Source: Mermis nigrescens (taxonomy: Eukaryota > Nematoda > Enoplea > Mermithida > Mermithidae). Taken from it: a DNA stretch of 64,000 bases. A model generated the notes under the pieces. That model saw nothing but the letters and a program-made list of their open reading frames with translations. It was not told the DNA's origin and did not search any database. Below, piece by piece: positions 1 to 10,814 of this stretch. The position numbers and the translations under genes were made by a program. Location of the stretch: NCBI GenBank assembly GCA_036768485.1, contig JAVLUZ010000543.1, forward strand, positions 372,001 through 436,000, read 5' to 3'. Position 1 is the stretch's first letter, and the number at the start of each line of letters is the position of its first letter.

Positions 1-129
1 CTATATTTATAGCATTTGATGCGAAACATCGAAATTTTTAATTGAGAATAGAAGAAAACTGTGCAAAATTAGCTGCTTCTGCTGTTAAATTTGTTTTGAA
101 ACCTACATGAACAGAAAATGGCTTCCAGG

Positions 130-548
130 CAGTGTTTTTTTTGTACAAGGTCCGTTTGTACATGTTTATACAAAGATGGTCCCTAAAAGTCTTTGTACGT
201 TTTGTGCACACAAATTTTTGGGCACTATGATATAGTATGGTAGCTACTTTAGTATGGTAATTCCTGGTTTTATGAGGGCAAAAATCATTAAGATCGTCTT
301 AAGACGGCGCGAAGCGCCGAAAAATTTTGGCATTTTCCCTTTCGAATTGCGATTTCTGCTATTATAAAGATATATAGGATACACTATTATACACAATTAC
401 TCATTTCGGCGTGAAGCGCCGAAAATGTTTCCGAATTTTAGACCTTTTTTGCAGTTTTTGTCTTCCAAAAATCTTTGTACATGTACAAAGACGGTTCCGA
501 AAAGTCTTTGTACATCGGTAAAAATCTTTGCCGAATAAAAAAACCGTG
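130..548. mobile_element. hAT-like MITE, family C
   Basis: The element starts CAGTGTTTTTTTTGTAC and its other end reads CACGGTTTTTTTATTC in reverse complement, giving short terminal inverted repeats. It is flanked by a perfect 8-bp duplication CTTCCAGG (122-129 and 549-556), the hAT signature. The interior repeats TTTGTACA/TGTACAAAG blocks and carries the short palindromes GGCGCGAAGCGCC and GGCGTGAAGCGCC. No coding capacity is visible. The same family recurs at 17952-18697. Confidence 0.75.
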
Positions 549-556
549 CTTCCAGG

Positions 557-1642
557 TTGCCAAGAAAGTAAATAAATGTCATCCGGCGCTGCACCGGAAA
601 ATTTTGAGGAATTATGGCCACTAACGGATAAAAATCATTGCAAATTGCATAAAATTTTTCATCTCGCCGAATATTTTTGGCCAATGGGGGCAGCCGCCCC
701 CCGCCAACCTCAAATCCGCCCCTGCAAACAGAAAAAAATTTGAACAAATTCAAAAGCACCTTGACCCTGATGCATTGCCTCTTAAACTAATACAAGTAGA
801 TGAATCTGATTGTTTTTGAAAAAGTATCTGGTATTAATGAGAAGATTTAGAAGTTGGAAATAAAGTCTTTAGTCGCCATTCAATTCTTTCATCATTCGCA
901 TCTTTTTAAATTTTTTTAATACCCGTTACCCGTTATTTTTCAAGCAAAATTTTACCGGTTCCGGGTCCGGGTCCGGGTCTCAAAAATTTTCAATAACGGG
1001 TCCGGGTTCGGGTCCGGGTACCCGTTGCATCCCTATTAAGTTTGCACATAACTGAAAACCAATTGGAAAAAACGTATTTGAACATTCAAAAATGTGTAAG
1101 AAATACGATCTGCAACACGCGTAACACATGTTATAAAATCATGAAATCAAGCTTTTCTAATAAAATATAGGTCAATACGTTTTCTTTTGCTCAATAAAAC
1201 ATGTGTTGCAGTAAAAAAGAGGGTACTAAGAAGCTTGCCGCATAAGAATTTATGGCCTTACAGTAAACTGCAAAAACAGGCAACTAGATCACGGATCTAG
1301 AGCTCGGTAAAAGTAGGGTCAAGTTTTTGAGCCAAAATGATCTCAACAATGCCACAGGCGCTAAAAATAGCATTAAAACTACCTTTTTACAGTTTTTTTT
1401 ATTTTTTTTCAAAGCACTTATGAAGAACATTTCGAATTTCCATTCATTTTTACCTTCATTTCGCCTTATTTTTCCGAGAGAATTTTTCATTTTTCCTTTC
1501 TGGGAGAAAGGGTCTACATTCCTCCACCCCTTAGCGTGCACGTCTAGCGCCAATCAGACCGAGGTCTTAGCCCCTTAGCCGGATAGCTTGATATTAAAGA
1601 TCTACTTCGCTTTTCACGATTTTTTCAGTTATTGCTTAGTGA
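557..1642. other. intergenic repeat-derived DNA, no gene seen
   Basis: No convincing coding region. Positions about 665-722 look like one end of a second hAT-like MITE family (reverse complement begins CAGGGGCGGATTTGAGG), the family seen complete at 42355-42550. A GGGTCCGGGTCCGGGT microsatellite lies near 955-1025. Confidence 0.5.
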
Positions 1643-1861
1643 AAAAATTTTCGCGGAGATGAAAAAATATGCGTAAAGGAACAATGTTGCATTATCGCCG
1701 AAGAGCTCGATATTCGTTTTGGGCAGCATGACCGAGATGAGGGTAATTTCATCGTTACACACGTGCCGCCTATTCGCTTGAAAAAACTATTAAAAAATGA
1801 TAAAAAGATGAAAGCTACTTATGTGTACGGCCAAGTGATCAAATTAAAAGCTACAAACTGA
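1643..1861 (+). other. unidentified coding-like segment (72 codons)
   Basis: An open stretch between stops reads as an ordinary mixed-composition protein fragment, including EELDIRFGQHDRDEGNF and KATYVYGQVIKLKATN before a TGA. It has no in-frame ATG near its start. An AG precedes the open region, so it could be an exon or a remnant of a transposon ORF. I do not recognise the family. The composition is unlike the low-complexity translations around it, which is the only support. Confidence 0.25.
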
Positions 1862-2198
1862 TTCGATAGACTGATCGATCAGTACCTACAAACATACATA
1901 TATCTATATTTTGCAAGATCGGAGCAAAGTGCTATGGGTCGATAACAAATAATGTTTCAGACAACTGAATGTCTTTAGAAATAATGTGCTTTGGCAGCTT
2001 AAGTTACGCTTATTCTATAACCTATCGTACTTGGTGCATTATTTTGCAGCTTCACGAATAAGCTTCCTAGAGAAGCTGTTATAAGAAAAGCGCATGACGC
2101 AGCTAGAAACATTTTTTCGATCTATGTTTCTGTGTCGAAATTCAAGATGCTATAACATTTGGTGACCGGCGCCGGATTGGTCTTGAACGCGACATCAC
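1862..2198. other. no feature seen
   Basis: AT-rich unique-looking sequence without supported genes. Confidence 0.4.
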
Positions 2199-2456
2199 CA
2201 CACCTAAGCGTGGGGGGTTTGGGGGGGTATGCATTCCCCGAGAAACTGAAATACCCCTCAGAAATCAAAATACCCCCCGGAATTCAATTTTTGAAAATTT
2301 TGTTCGTTTTTTTCGCAATTTTTTGATGCCAATAGATAGTGCTCGATGAGAAACGTCGAAAAATGGTGTTTTTCGCCATACTACCATTTTTATGGCAATT
2401 TTTCAACCTTCAAAAAATCTTGCACACTCCCAGAATTTTCTTGCTGCCCATGTTTG
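2199..2456. mobile_element. hAT-like MITE, family A
   Basis: The left end is CACACCTAAGCGTGG and the right end reverse-complements to CAAACATGGGCAGCAAG. It has a perfect 8-bp target duplication GACATCAC (2191-2198 and 2457-2464). The left end contains runs of G able to form a G-quadruplex, and the core contains the family hallmark TTGATGCCAATAGATAGTG. No ORF of its own. Confidence 0.85.
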
Positions 2457-2729
2457 GACATCACGCAGTTCAATCATTTTCACAAAAGCGGCCCGACAAT
2501 CGGAGTTTCTCACGAACTGAAAATAAAAAGCTTTCTTATAACTTGTGCAGAATGACTTAATATGATTGATAAATGCTCATCATTGGGCTTGCTTGCTCAA
2601 CTTTTCGAAAACGACACATGAAAACGATGCATAAACTGCATAGCTTGCCACGTGTCGTTTTTCTCTCAATGCATACGTGGCATATCTTTTCACAACATAT
2701 CATAGCGCGATAGCGCTACCTATAATATA

Positions 2730-3491
2730 CTAGCAAAGAAAAATGCTCCGCTGGAACAAAAAAGATGAATATACTTGGAATTGTGGATTATTATGGATGT
2801 AAAAGGAGGGGACTAGGAAAAATCTACCTAAAGTCGGAAAATCTGCTAAAAATCACACTTTCTCTAAGCAACGCAAAAAATCGATGTATATTCTGCGGCC
2901 AACAGATTAAAATAAATATTCAACCATAACAATGATTGAAACAGCAGCACGTTAGCTATGCAGTAGCTATGGGAAATGATATTAAGTAAACTAACAGTCT
3001 TCCAAGCCAATTGAATGAAATAGCAAACATCGAAGACAATTGAAGACATGGTTGGTTAAAAACAGTAGGAAACACGTAAGTTGACTTGAAACAGACTTAA
3101 TGTAGATACACTAGCATGCCCGAAACGATTGTGTGCACTAATCAATCGGCTCCTGCTTTGCTTGCTATAATGCTCATAAAACAAAACAACTTTAAATACA
3201 ATACCTCTTAGTTTTCTATCAATCAGGTGCCAGCAATTTAAAAAAGTAAACTTGATAGATTTCGTTTATACTTTCTTATCTGAAACTTCGAACATTATTT
3301 AAAAAAGACACTTTTTTAGAGGCCGCAGAATATACATCGATTTTTTGCGTTGCTTAGAGAAAGTGTGATTTTTAGCAGATTTTCCGACTTTAGGTAGATT
3401 TTTCCTAGTCCCCTCCTTTTACATCCATAATAATCCACAATTCCAAGTATATTCATCTTTTTTGTTCCAGCGGAGCATTTTTCTTTGCTAG
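2730..3491. mobile_element. TA-flanked TIR element with 171-bp perfect inverted repeats
   Basis: Arms 2730-2900 and 3321-3491 are perfect inverted copies (CTAGCAAAGAAAAATGCTCC and so on inwards to GGCC) around a 420-bp AT-rich spacer. TA dinucleotides flank both ends (2728-2729, 3492-3493), the target duplication of Tc1/mariner-type elements. No transposase is encoded. Perfect arm identity implies recent insertion or gene conversion between the arms. Confidence 0.75.
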
Positions 3492-3789
3492 TACACTACT
3501 TTTAATTAGCGTGATTTCAGTACATCAGTCAGTAAACACAATCAGTAACATGCCACAATAATGACAACAGTCCAAGAACGCAGAAAACAATATTGTTCTT
3601 AACATCAGCATTATCCTTTTTAAACAAGACAACCTTATTGACACCATCCATTTTCAAATTAAAACTGCATTAAGTTATTTCTTCTTAATGTGCAGTTCAC
3701 TTATAATCAAGCACAAAAATTTAACCAACGAATTCACATTGCAAATCCTCACTCAATCAATACACAAGCACAATGTGTTGTGACTTTTG

Positions 3790-3893
3790 AAATTGAAAAC
3801 ACCCAATTTTCAATTTTCAAATTGAAAATTGGATCAATTTTCAAATTGAAAATTGGGTCAATTTTCAAATTGAAAATTGGGTGTTTGAATTTG
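3790..3893. repeat. palindromic 24-bp tandem repeat
   Basis: Three consecutive 24-bp units begin at 3811, 3835 and 3859. Each contains the self-complementary core CAATTTTCAAATTGAAAATTG. The flanks (ACACCCAATTTT left, AAAATTGGGTGT right) mirror each other, so the whole block is one imperfect palindrome. Confidence 0.85.
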
Positions 3894-4199
3894 CGATGAA
3901 GAAAATAATCAAAAGATAGTCACTTGGTTTATTTAAGCCGAGTAATAAAATAACGACCGTCCACCAATTCCAAAGTAAACGCAACTAATCTGATCACTAC
4001 GAAAAAGTTTTGAAAAATGAGCTTGCTAAGCGAGAGTTGTAAACCAAGAGAAACTTAAAGTTAAAACCTACCATTAAATTATGAGAGAATTATAAAAGAT
4101 TTTAAACTTCAAGAAAATGGAAAAGGCGGGATGTTGGTAAATTAGAAGGCAAAGATTTTCGGCAAAAATTCAAAAACTTCACGCAAATATCAAATGTAA

Positions 4200-6480
4200 G
4201 GAACACTAACGCTTTGATTTGGTAGTAAAATAAATTTGTAGTATAGACTACATATTAACAACAAATGAATAGTGCAAACTTTACACAACTACTAGGTGTA
4301 GAGAATACTAACAGTTTACGGCTTATTAATGTACATGATTACAACAAAGCTGTATATCTTTGTCGACTTCTGTGCACAGTAGTGTGATTGCTGGTTCATT
4401 TTAAACCACTTTTGCAGGCAATTTACATCAATTAAACGATAGCTCTCCATGTGCAAGATTTTGTGAAACATATTATAAACACGGCTAAGAAAGATTTAAC
4501 TTTAATGCAACCCATTTAAGACAAAATTACATCTCTTCAATGATCTAAGGACACTTGAACATAATTTTTAAATCACTTTAGATTACTTTTGAGGGTAAAC
4601 AAACTCACTTAATTGATGTCTCACATATGAATCCTTGAAAATTTCTTGACTTCAGTTACAAAGTCTCTGCAAGTCTATCGAATTAGGGTTAACACGTAAC
4701 GTAAACTTTACACAAACACATAGCGTAAAGAATATTTTAGTCGGATTCGTAATTTTGATATTGCTCCGATATTTCTTTCAACATTTATGGAAAAATGGGT
4801 CTCCATAATGTTTTAAAGACAATAAACATTAGGTTTAAACCACTTTGCAATACTGCTGAGTGTAAGCAAGCGCGCCCAATTGACGTATATATTTCATTCC
4901 CTCTAAATTTTTATATCTCAGGAAAAAATTTCGATTTTTGCAATGCTCTAGAACAAAGGCTAACATGCAGTGTAAAAAATTACTCGGATATTATGATCAA
5001 CATTCATGAAAAAATTATGTCTCTACAATGGTCTGAGGACATATAAACAATGAATGTAAACTACTTTACATCACTGTTGGATGTAAACAAACGCGCCTAC
5101 GTGACGTCTCACATTTGATCCTTTGAAAACTTCTAGGCTCCAAGAAAAAATTAGGTTTCAGGAATGCTCAAAAACGAAGATAAATATATATATAGTGTAA
5201 ACTTCATGTAAACACCTAGTGTAAAGAAGATTTTAGTCAGATTCGTAATTTTGATATTGTTCCGATATTACGATTAATATTTATGAAAAAATTAAGTCTA
5301 CATAATGTTCTATGGGCAAACTAACAATTGGTGTAAACTACTTTACAACACCGTAGAGTGTAAACATATGCGCCAGACTGGCATATCAAATTTGATTCCT
5401 GGTCCATTTCTAGACTTGATAAACGTGTCCCTGACTCGTAACCGGAGAAGCAGGCAGAAAAAACAAGACAGAAACGCATTTAAAACTCCAAATTTTTGAC
5501 TTTACACTCGCTAAATATTAATGTATAGACAATTTGCTTTGACATGCACCCGATATAAAGCACTTTATTTTTATTCTATTAGACTTATCCCGACTTCTGG
5601 ACGGAGAAAGTGGCGAACAAAAAACGCAACAAAAACGTTTTTTCCATCATTTAGAACACTGTAAACTTTAAAATTCCGTACCGAACTCCCCATTGAGTTT
5701 AAAGAAATTCGGTTTGGTACAATTTGTAGCTTTTAAATCGTAGTACATTCCTGTGTGCCAAAATTCTGTTGCAAAAATTATTTGCCATGATTTATCAATC
5801 AAACTTCGGAAAAAACGTGTTTTTTAGCCCATTTTTTACCTCTGATTTCGAACTTTACACCCCCATAAATAACTCAATATTGCGTTTTTTTAAATGCGGT
5901 TTGCTGCGATGTTTAGCCCCTGTGAGGCACTTTATTAATGCTGTCTTCGATTTGCACTGACTCATAAGCCGAAAAATTTGGCAGAGAAATCTTAGTTAAA
6001 ATCCGTTTTCTTACACCATCCACTAGAGTGTAAACTTTAAACCCCAGGATCTAACTCACCATAGAGCATACAAGACTTTGCTTATATGCAGAATGTAGCC
6101 CTTGATCCGCTCTACATTTCTGTCAGAAAACATTTTAAAAACCTCATAACCGGAGTTAGTATCGGACATAGGAAGGTTGAAAACTCGACCAAAAAGTGCT
6201 TTTTCACCCCCAGATTTTCGCACTCTTTACACTGCCGTTCGATAAATAATGCGAATTTCAAAAAACAAAAAAAGTGTCATCTGTAGAATTCATCCCTCTA
6301 TTATCCTATTCTGTTTAATCCTTCGAGTCATCAATACTCAGTTGTCCACATGCCGCAGTAAAAAGGTCCCAAAATTTGTCCTATGTTATAACGTTACACA
6401 AAAACTTTACACCTTCTTTACACAGTCAATTTTGAGTTTCAAGAAAAACAAAAAAACACGGGCAGCGAATTTTTTTATTA
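4200..6480. repeat. diverged tandem repeats rich in GTGTAAAC/GTTTACAC
   Basis: Segments near 4745, 4970-5100 and 5235-5400 share a recognisable order: TTCGTAATTTTGATATTG, a TCCGATATT block, ATTTATG(G)AAAAA, then TGTAAACTACTTTACA. The approximate period is 230-290 bp with strong divergence. No genes seen. The short motif GTGTAAA and its complement recur throughout. Confidence 0.5.
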
Positions 6481-6805
6481 TCTTTCTTTTAAAAAAAACC
6501 GCACCTTCCAGAAGTGTCCCGTTATAGCTGTAGGGGGAGTGCCCAGGTGTTGGGGGTACCCAAGTATATTATAGGTACGCGCTAACGCGCTACCTATGAT
6601 GAACTTGGCCATCGTTTTTTATGTTTATCACAGCGAGTGAGAAATTTGTGTCCCCCCACAGCAACAGCAACAACGGCACACACCTGGGAGGTGCGGTTTT
6701 TTTTTTGGATAATTAAAAAATTCGATGTTAGCAATGAGTGTGTAAACTGTAAACCGGAAAATCAAATAATTCGCGGAGGGCCAATTTTTAAAAAAAAACT
6801 TGCTT
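6481..6805. other. short inverted-repeat segment, no gene
   Basis: AAAAAAAACCGCACCTTCCAG (from about 6489) is mirrored by CTGGGAGGTGCGGTTTTTTT (about 6687-6706), so a small TIR-bounded insertion of about 220 bp is possible. I see no target duplication that I can confirm. Confidence 0.35.
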
Positions 6806-7050
6806 CTGAGCTGTAGATTACGAATCTGACCTTAAAATTATTAACACTCAATGGTTGTTGCACAAAAATGTAAAGTATACGGGTTTTTTACTCTTTGCGT
6901 GTCCTTCAGCTTACCTAACTCAATTTTAGTTTCTGTGCAGTCCAATTGGTTTTACGTTGTGGAGGATTACAATATCTCAAAACCCTTTTTTCTTATCTTT
7001 TTACGCAAAATTTCTTGATTTGTAATCGGTTAAATGTAAGGGGTTCGGAA
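6806..7050. repeat. partial ~470-bp satellite unit
   Basis: Matches the central part of the units at 9045-10520: ACGAATCTGACCTTAAAATT, GTAAAGTATACGGG, GCGTGTCCT, TTTCTGTGCAGTCCAATT, then ATGTAAGGGGTTCG. It ends where the solo LTR begins, so the LTR appears to have inserted into this satellite array. Confidence 0.65.
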
Positions 7051-7138
7051 TGTAAATGTAGCTGCCCGCAATCAGCACAGATACGGACAAGGCTAACATT
7101 TGCCTTCGGGACTTACGTAAGTACTTAAGCTGCTCTTA

Positions 7139-7809
7139 GGTATTGGTGTAGTATGTCTCCACCTTTCCAAAAATGCATCCACTTAGGTGTAGCATGTTTC
7201 CACCTCACCTAAAATCAGTTTTTTTATGGATATTGCTTCTTACATGACTGTTTTGTAAAACATAGTGGTACCTAATTTACATAACTTAATACCATACAGT
7301 TATGTTTTATAAAACTGTAAAATCTAACACAAAAAAGTAATATCAGTAGGTACCTATTAAGCTGTTGCTCAATGGTAGTTTAAATCTCAAACTATTGGCA
7401 GCCTGTGCAACGGTTTTTTTGCGGCTGTAAAAAACAAATTCAAATTAGGATTTCTCATCTCAAATCACTGCACACCATCGTTATATGGCCGCTCAATATC
7501 CTAACATATACTAATTTTGTGTCTTAACAGCAACAGAAGACTCGGCAATAGTTTTTGCTCAGCAAAATGGTTTACTTCTTTCGGCGCAGCAATTTCAGCA
7601 AGTTCAACAACAATAGCAACAACGCTGCTTAAAAAACAAAAAAAAACAGAAAAAAGCAAAAAACGACAAAAAAAATTTTATCGAGATTGGGACACACCAA
7701 GGAAGCTGGATGTCTTCCTATCCAAAAAAATTAATTTAGGTGAGGTGGAGACATTCTACACCTAGGTGGATGCATTTTTGGAAAGGTGGAGACATACTAC
7801 ACCAATACC
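7139..7809. mobile_element. TIR element with 75-bp TIRs and 9-bp target duplication
   Basis: The ends are GGTATTGGTGTAGTATGTCT and its inverted copy. About 72 of 75 bases match between the arms (7139-7213 and 7735-7809). The flanking 9-bp duplication CTGCTCTTA is perfect (7130-7138, 7810-7818). Long TIRs with a 9-bp duplication fit Mutator-like (MULE) non-autonomous elements. It lies inside the solo LTR. A short open frame in the interior is lysine-rich and not recognisable. Confidence 0.8.
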
Positions 7810-8446
7810 CTGCTCTTAGCGCTGGTCCGAATCGCGTAGTCGCAGGGCAACTTCGACTCACAGGACCCTTGTAGACCTACGGCTTCGATCCCCTCGGTCC
7901 TAATATTGCTGACCGAAACCTCACGGGTGATCTCAGCAGTTACGCCCTAAATCCTAAATGTACCTACCTAAAATCCCGGAATGCTCGCGAGGTCAGTTGA
8001 CCTATCTCAACCCAGCTCAAGTTGATAATTTAACTTATTTTCAAAGTTTACACTCGTCTTGAAATGATTTTGGTTCTTAATGTACGTAGCACAATAAAAT
8101 TTGAAAACAACACCAACGAGCTCTAAGCTGATCTGTCATCATAAATAATTGAATAGGGTTTTAGCTAATTTTTGGGTTGACAAAAGAATATTGAATTTTG
8201 GCGAAATAAATAATCAAAAAGCATTTACCCTTTCCTTTCCACAAAAATCTAGAAGTCCTCGACGTTGGCAGCCGGCCTACCTCACCCTCGATTTGAAAGA
8301 TCCCTGGGTGGGTTTTCTCGTTTAATTACAGAATGTACACACGGCTATCTGCCGGGAAAATAACACAAAAAATCACTAGAGACTAAAAGAAGCCAAACGA
8401 CAATTTCGTCAAAACCCAACTAACTATCCCATCACGGGATCATAAC

Positions 8447-8707
8447 CATACGTGGGCAGCAAGAAAATTCTGGGGGGGGTGCAAGATTTTTTTGAAGGTC
8501 GAAAAATGGCCTTAAAAATGGTGGTATGGCGATAAAAACACCATTTTTCGATGTTTCTCATCAAGCACTATCCATTGGCATCAAAAAATTGGGAAAAAAA
8601 CGAAAAAATTTTCAAAAATTGAATTCTGGGGGGTATTTTGATTTCTGGGGAGTATTTTGGTTTCTGGGGGGTGCATACCCCCAAACCCCCCCCCACGCCC
8701 AGGTGTG
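8447..8707. mobile_element. hAT-like MITE, family A
   Basis: The left end is CATACGTGGGCAGCAAG and the right end reverse-complements to CACACCTGGGCGTGGGG. It has a perfect 8-bp duplication ATCATAAC (8439-8446, 8708-8715). It is nested in the solo LTR in the opposite orientation to the copy at 2199. Confidence 0.85.
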
Positions 8708-9044
8708 ATCATAACAGTAACACGAAACTTAAGAAGACAACTTATCATTAAGCTAAAGTTACTTTTTATCAATTAGAATATTCTAGAATACGACAAGCGG
8801 TAATGTAGATAAGATAATTACTATTAGCATATACATAATTCTATTTTACCGGACAAGTATCTAATTGAATTTGTAATAAAAAATAGGGATTTATTTGAGA
8901 ACTGAAGGCATAGCCACGAGCTCACACATCGCACGGATGGCTACTCGAAATTGGCTATGTTAACCGATACAGTAACAAGCTGTTGTCGGAAGGCATACGC
9001 GAACTAATGGAACGAGTTCGCACCGTGTAACTCTCGCAGTTACA

Positions 9045-10520
9045 GAAACGAAAAAAGAAATTTCTTCAGCTACTCCGCTAAGTAGGCGGAGCATGCTAAT
9101 TATGCTTAAAATGTGCCCTGACCTTAGCGTTACACATCCTAGTTTATTTTGTTGCTATACGCAAAATATTGCGTTATTAACACAAGTGTAAAGTTTACAC
9201 TGAGAAGCGCTTTTCCGCCCAGAGCATTGGGTATCAAACAATTTGCATAGTCCAATTTTTTCACGAAATGTGGCCTCCAAGTTGTAGATCACGAATATGG
9301 ACTCAAAATTTCTTTACACTTATTAGTTGTTGCATGAAAGTGTAAAGTTTATGGGTTTTTTGCTATAAGCGTGTCCTAAAGCTTATCTAACTCAATTTTG
9401 GTTTCTGTGCAGTCCAATTAGTTTTATAATGTAGAGGGTTACAATATCTCATAACGTGACATTTTTTTCTCTTTCAACGCAATATTTCTCGATCTGTGAT
9501 TGTTTTAGTGTAAAGGGTTCGAGACGAAAAACGAAATTTCTCCAACTACTCCGCTAAGTAGGCGGAATATGGTGATTATGCTTAAAATGAACCCTGACCT
9601 AGGCGTTACGGATCCTAGTTTGTCTTTTTTACTGTATACCCAGTATTGCATTATTAACATAAATGTAAAGTTTACACTGAGAAGCACTTTTCCACCCAGA
9701 ACATTGATTATCAAACTTTTTGTGCAGGGTCAATTTTTTCAAATGTTTCCCCTGAGTTGTAGATTACGAATCCGACCTTAAAATTTCTTTACACTCAATA
9801 GTTGTTGTACAAAAGTGTAAAGTATACGGGTCTTTTACTCTTAGCGTGTCCTTAAGCTTATCTAACTCAATTTTGGTTTCTGTGCAGTCCAATTATTTTT
9901 ATAATGTAGAGGGTTACAATCCTAAAATTTTCTTTCACTTTTAACGCAATATTTCTCAATCTGTGATCGTTTTAGTGTAGAGTTCGAGATGAAAAAAGAA
10001 ATTTTTCAGCTACTCCCTAAAGTAGGTGAAACATGAAGATTATGCTTAAAATGTGCCCTGACCTAAGTGTTACAGATCCTAGTTTGTTTTGGTTCTATAC
10101 ACCCAATATTGCGTTATTAGCACAAGTGTAAAGTTTACACTGAAAAACACTTTTCCGAAAAAGTGTAAAGTTGACATTGAAAATTACTTTGTGGGAGTCA
10201 ATTTTTTAAATGTTTCCTTTGAGTTGTAGATTACGAATCGGACCTTAAAATTTCTTTCTACTCAATGGTTGTTGCACAAAAGTGTAAAGTATACGGGTTT
10301 TTTACTCTTAGCGTGTCCTAAAGCTTATCTAACTCAATTTTGGTTTATGTGTAGCCAAATCAGTTTTATAATGTAGGTTACAATATCTCAAAAACCAATT
10401 TTTTTTCTTTTAACGCAATATTTCTTGATCTGTGATCGTTTTAGTGTAAAAAGACGAAAAAATAAATTTCTTCAGCCACTCCGCTAAGCAGGCGGAACTT
10501 CAACCACTCCGCTAAGCAGG
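9045..10520. repeat. satellite array, ~466-476-bp period, three units
   Basis: Units start near 9045, 9521 and 9987, each with (G)AAACGAAA...AAATTTCT followed by CAGCTACTCCGCTAAGTAGG. A fourth start at about 10450 is truncated. Each unit contains AACACAAGTGTAAAGTTTACACTG-type palindromes (from about 9180, 9657 and 10120) and the TTGGTTTCTGTGCAG block. No coding potential. The array continues left of the solo LTR (6806-7050). Confidence 0.8.
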
Positions 10521-10662
10521 CGAAAAAATATGCAGCGTTACACATCCTCTGAAGTCGTGAATGCGGCGAAGAACATTCATGCGCCATCTTGCGAATTTCA
10601 TTGCTTGCCATAATTCCCGTGTTAATCACTGTTATTTCAATTAATTCTATTAGTGTTGGCCT

Positions 10663-10806
10663 CATACATTGGCAGCCAGAAAATTCTGGGGTTTTGGCTC
10701 AGTGGAGTCGCCAAAAATATTACTAAAAATAGAATTCTGGGTTCTTATGAAATCTGCGCGGGTTGTTAAACTTATGGGAGAACGTAAACCCCACGCTAAC
10801 GTGTAG
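10663..10806. mobile_element. hAT-like MITE, family A, short derivative (144 bp)
   Basis: The left end is CATACATTGGCAGCCAG and the right end is CACGCTAACGTGTAG. The 8-bp duplication GTTGGCCT is perfect (10655-10662, 10807-10814). Most of the family core is deleted. Confidence 0.75.
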
Positions 10807-10814
10807 GTTGGCCT

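Larger units (their letters stand above)
7051..9044 (-). mobile_element. solo LTR related to the Gypsy-2 LTR
   Basis: Read on the minus strand this segment starts TGTAACTGCGAGAGTTACAC and ends CTACATTTACA. The LTR at 52177-53244 starts and ends the same way, and the two are alignable along their length with considerable divergence, for example the shared GGCTTCGATCCCCTC block. After removing two nested insertions (7139-7809, 8447-8707) the length is about 1.05 kb, matching the other LTR. No internal retrotransposon sequence adjoins it, so it is a solo LTR. Flanking bases do not give a clean target duplication. Confidence 0.6.

Noticed and set aside
2864..3049. Cysteine/leucine-rich minus-strand open frame
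   Set aside because: It lies across an arm and the spacer of the perfect TIR element and has no supporting feature.
7517..7765. Lysine-rich 82-codon frame inside the 671-bp TIR element
   Set aside because: Composition reflects poly-A runs and it overlaps the TIR; any likeness to transposase termini is too weak.
7885..7905. GGCTTCGATCCC, resembling a tRNA B box (also near 52340)
   Set aside because: No cloverleaf or A box can be built around it; it is a shared segment of the LTR family.
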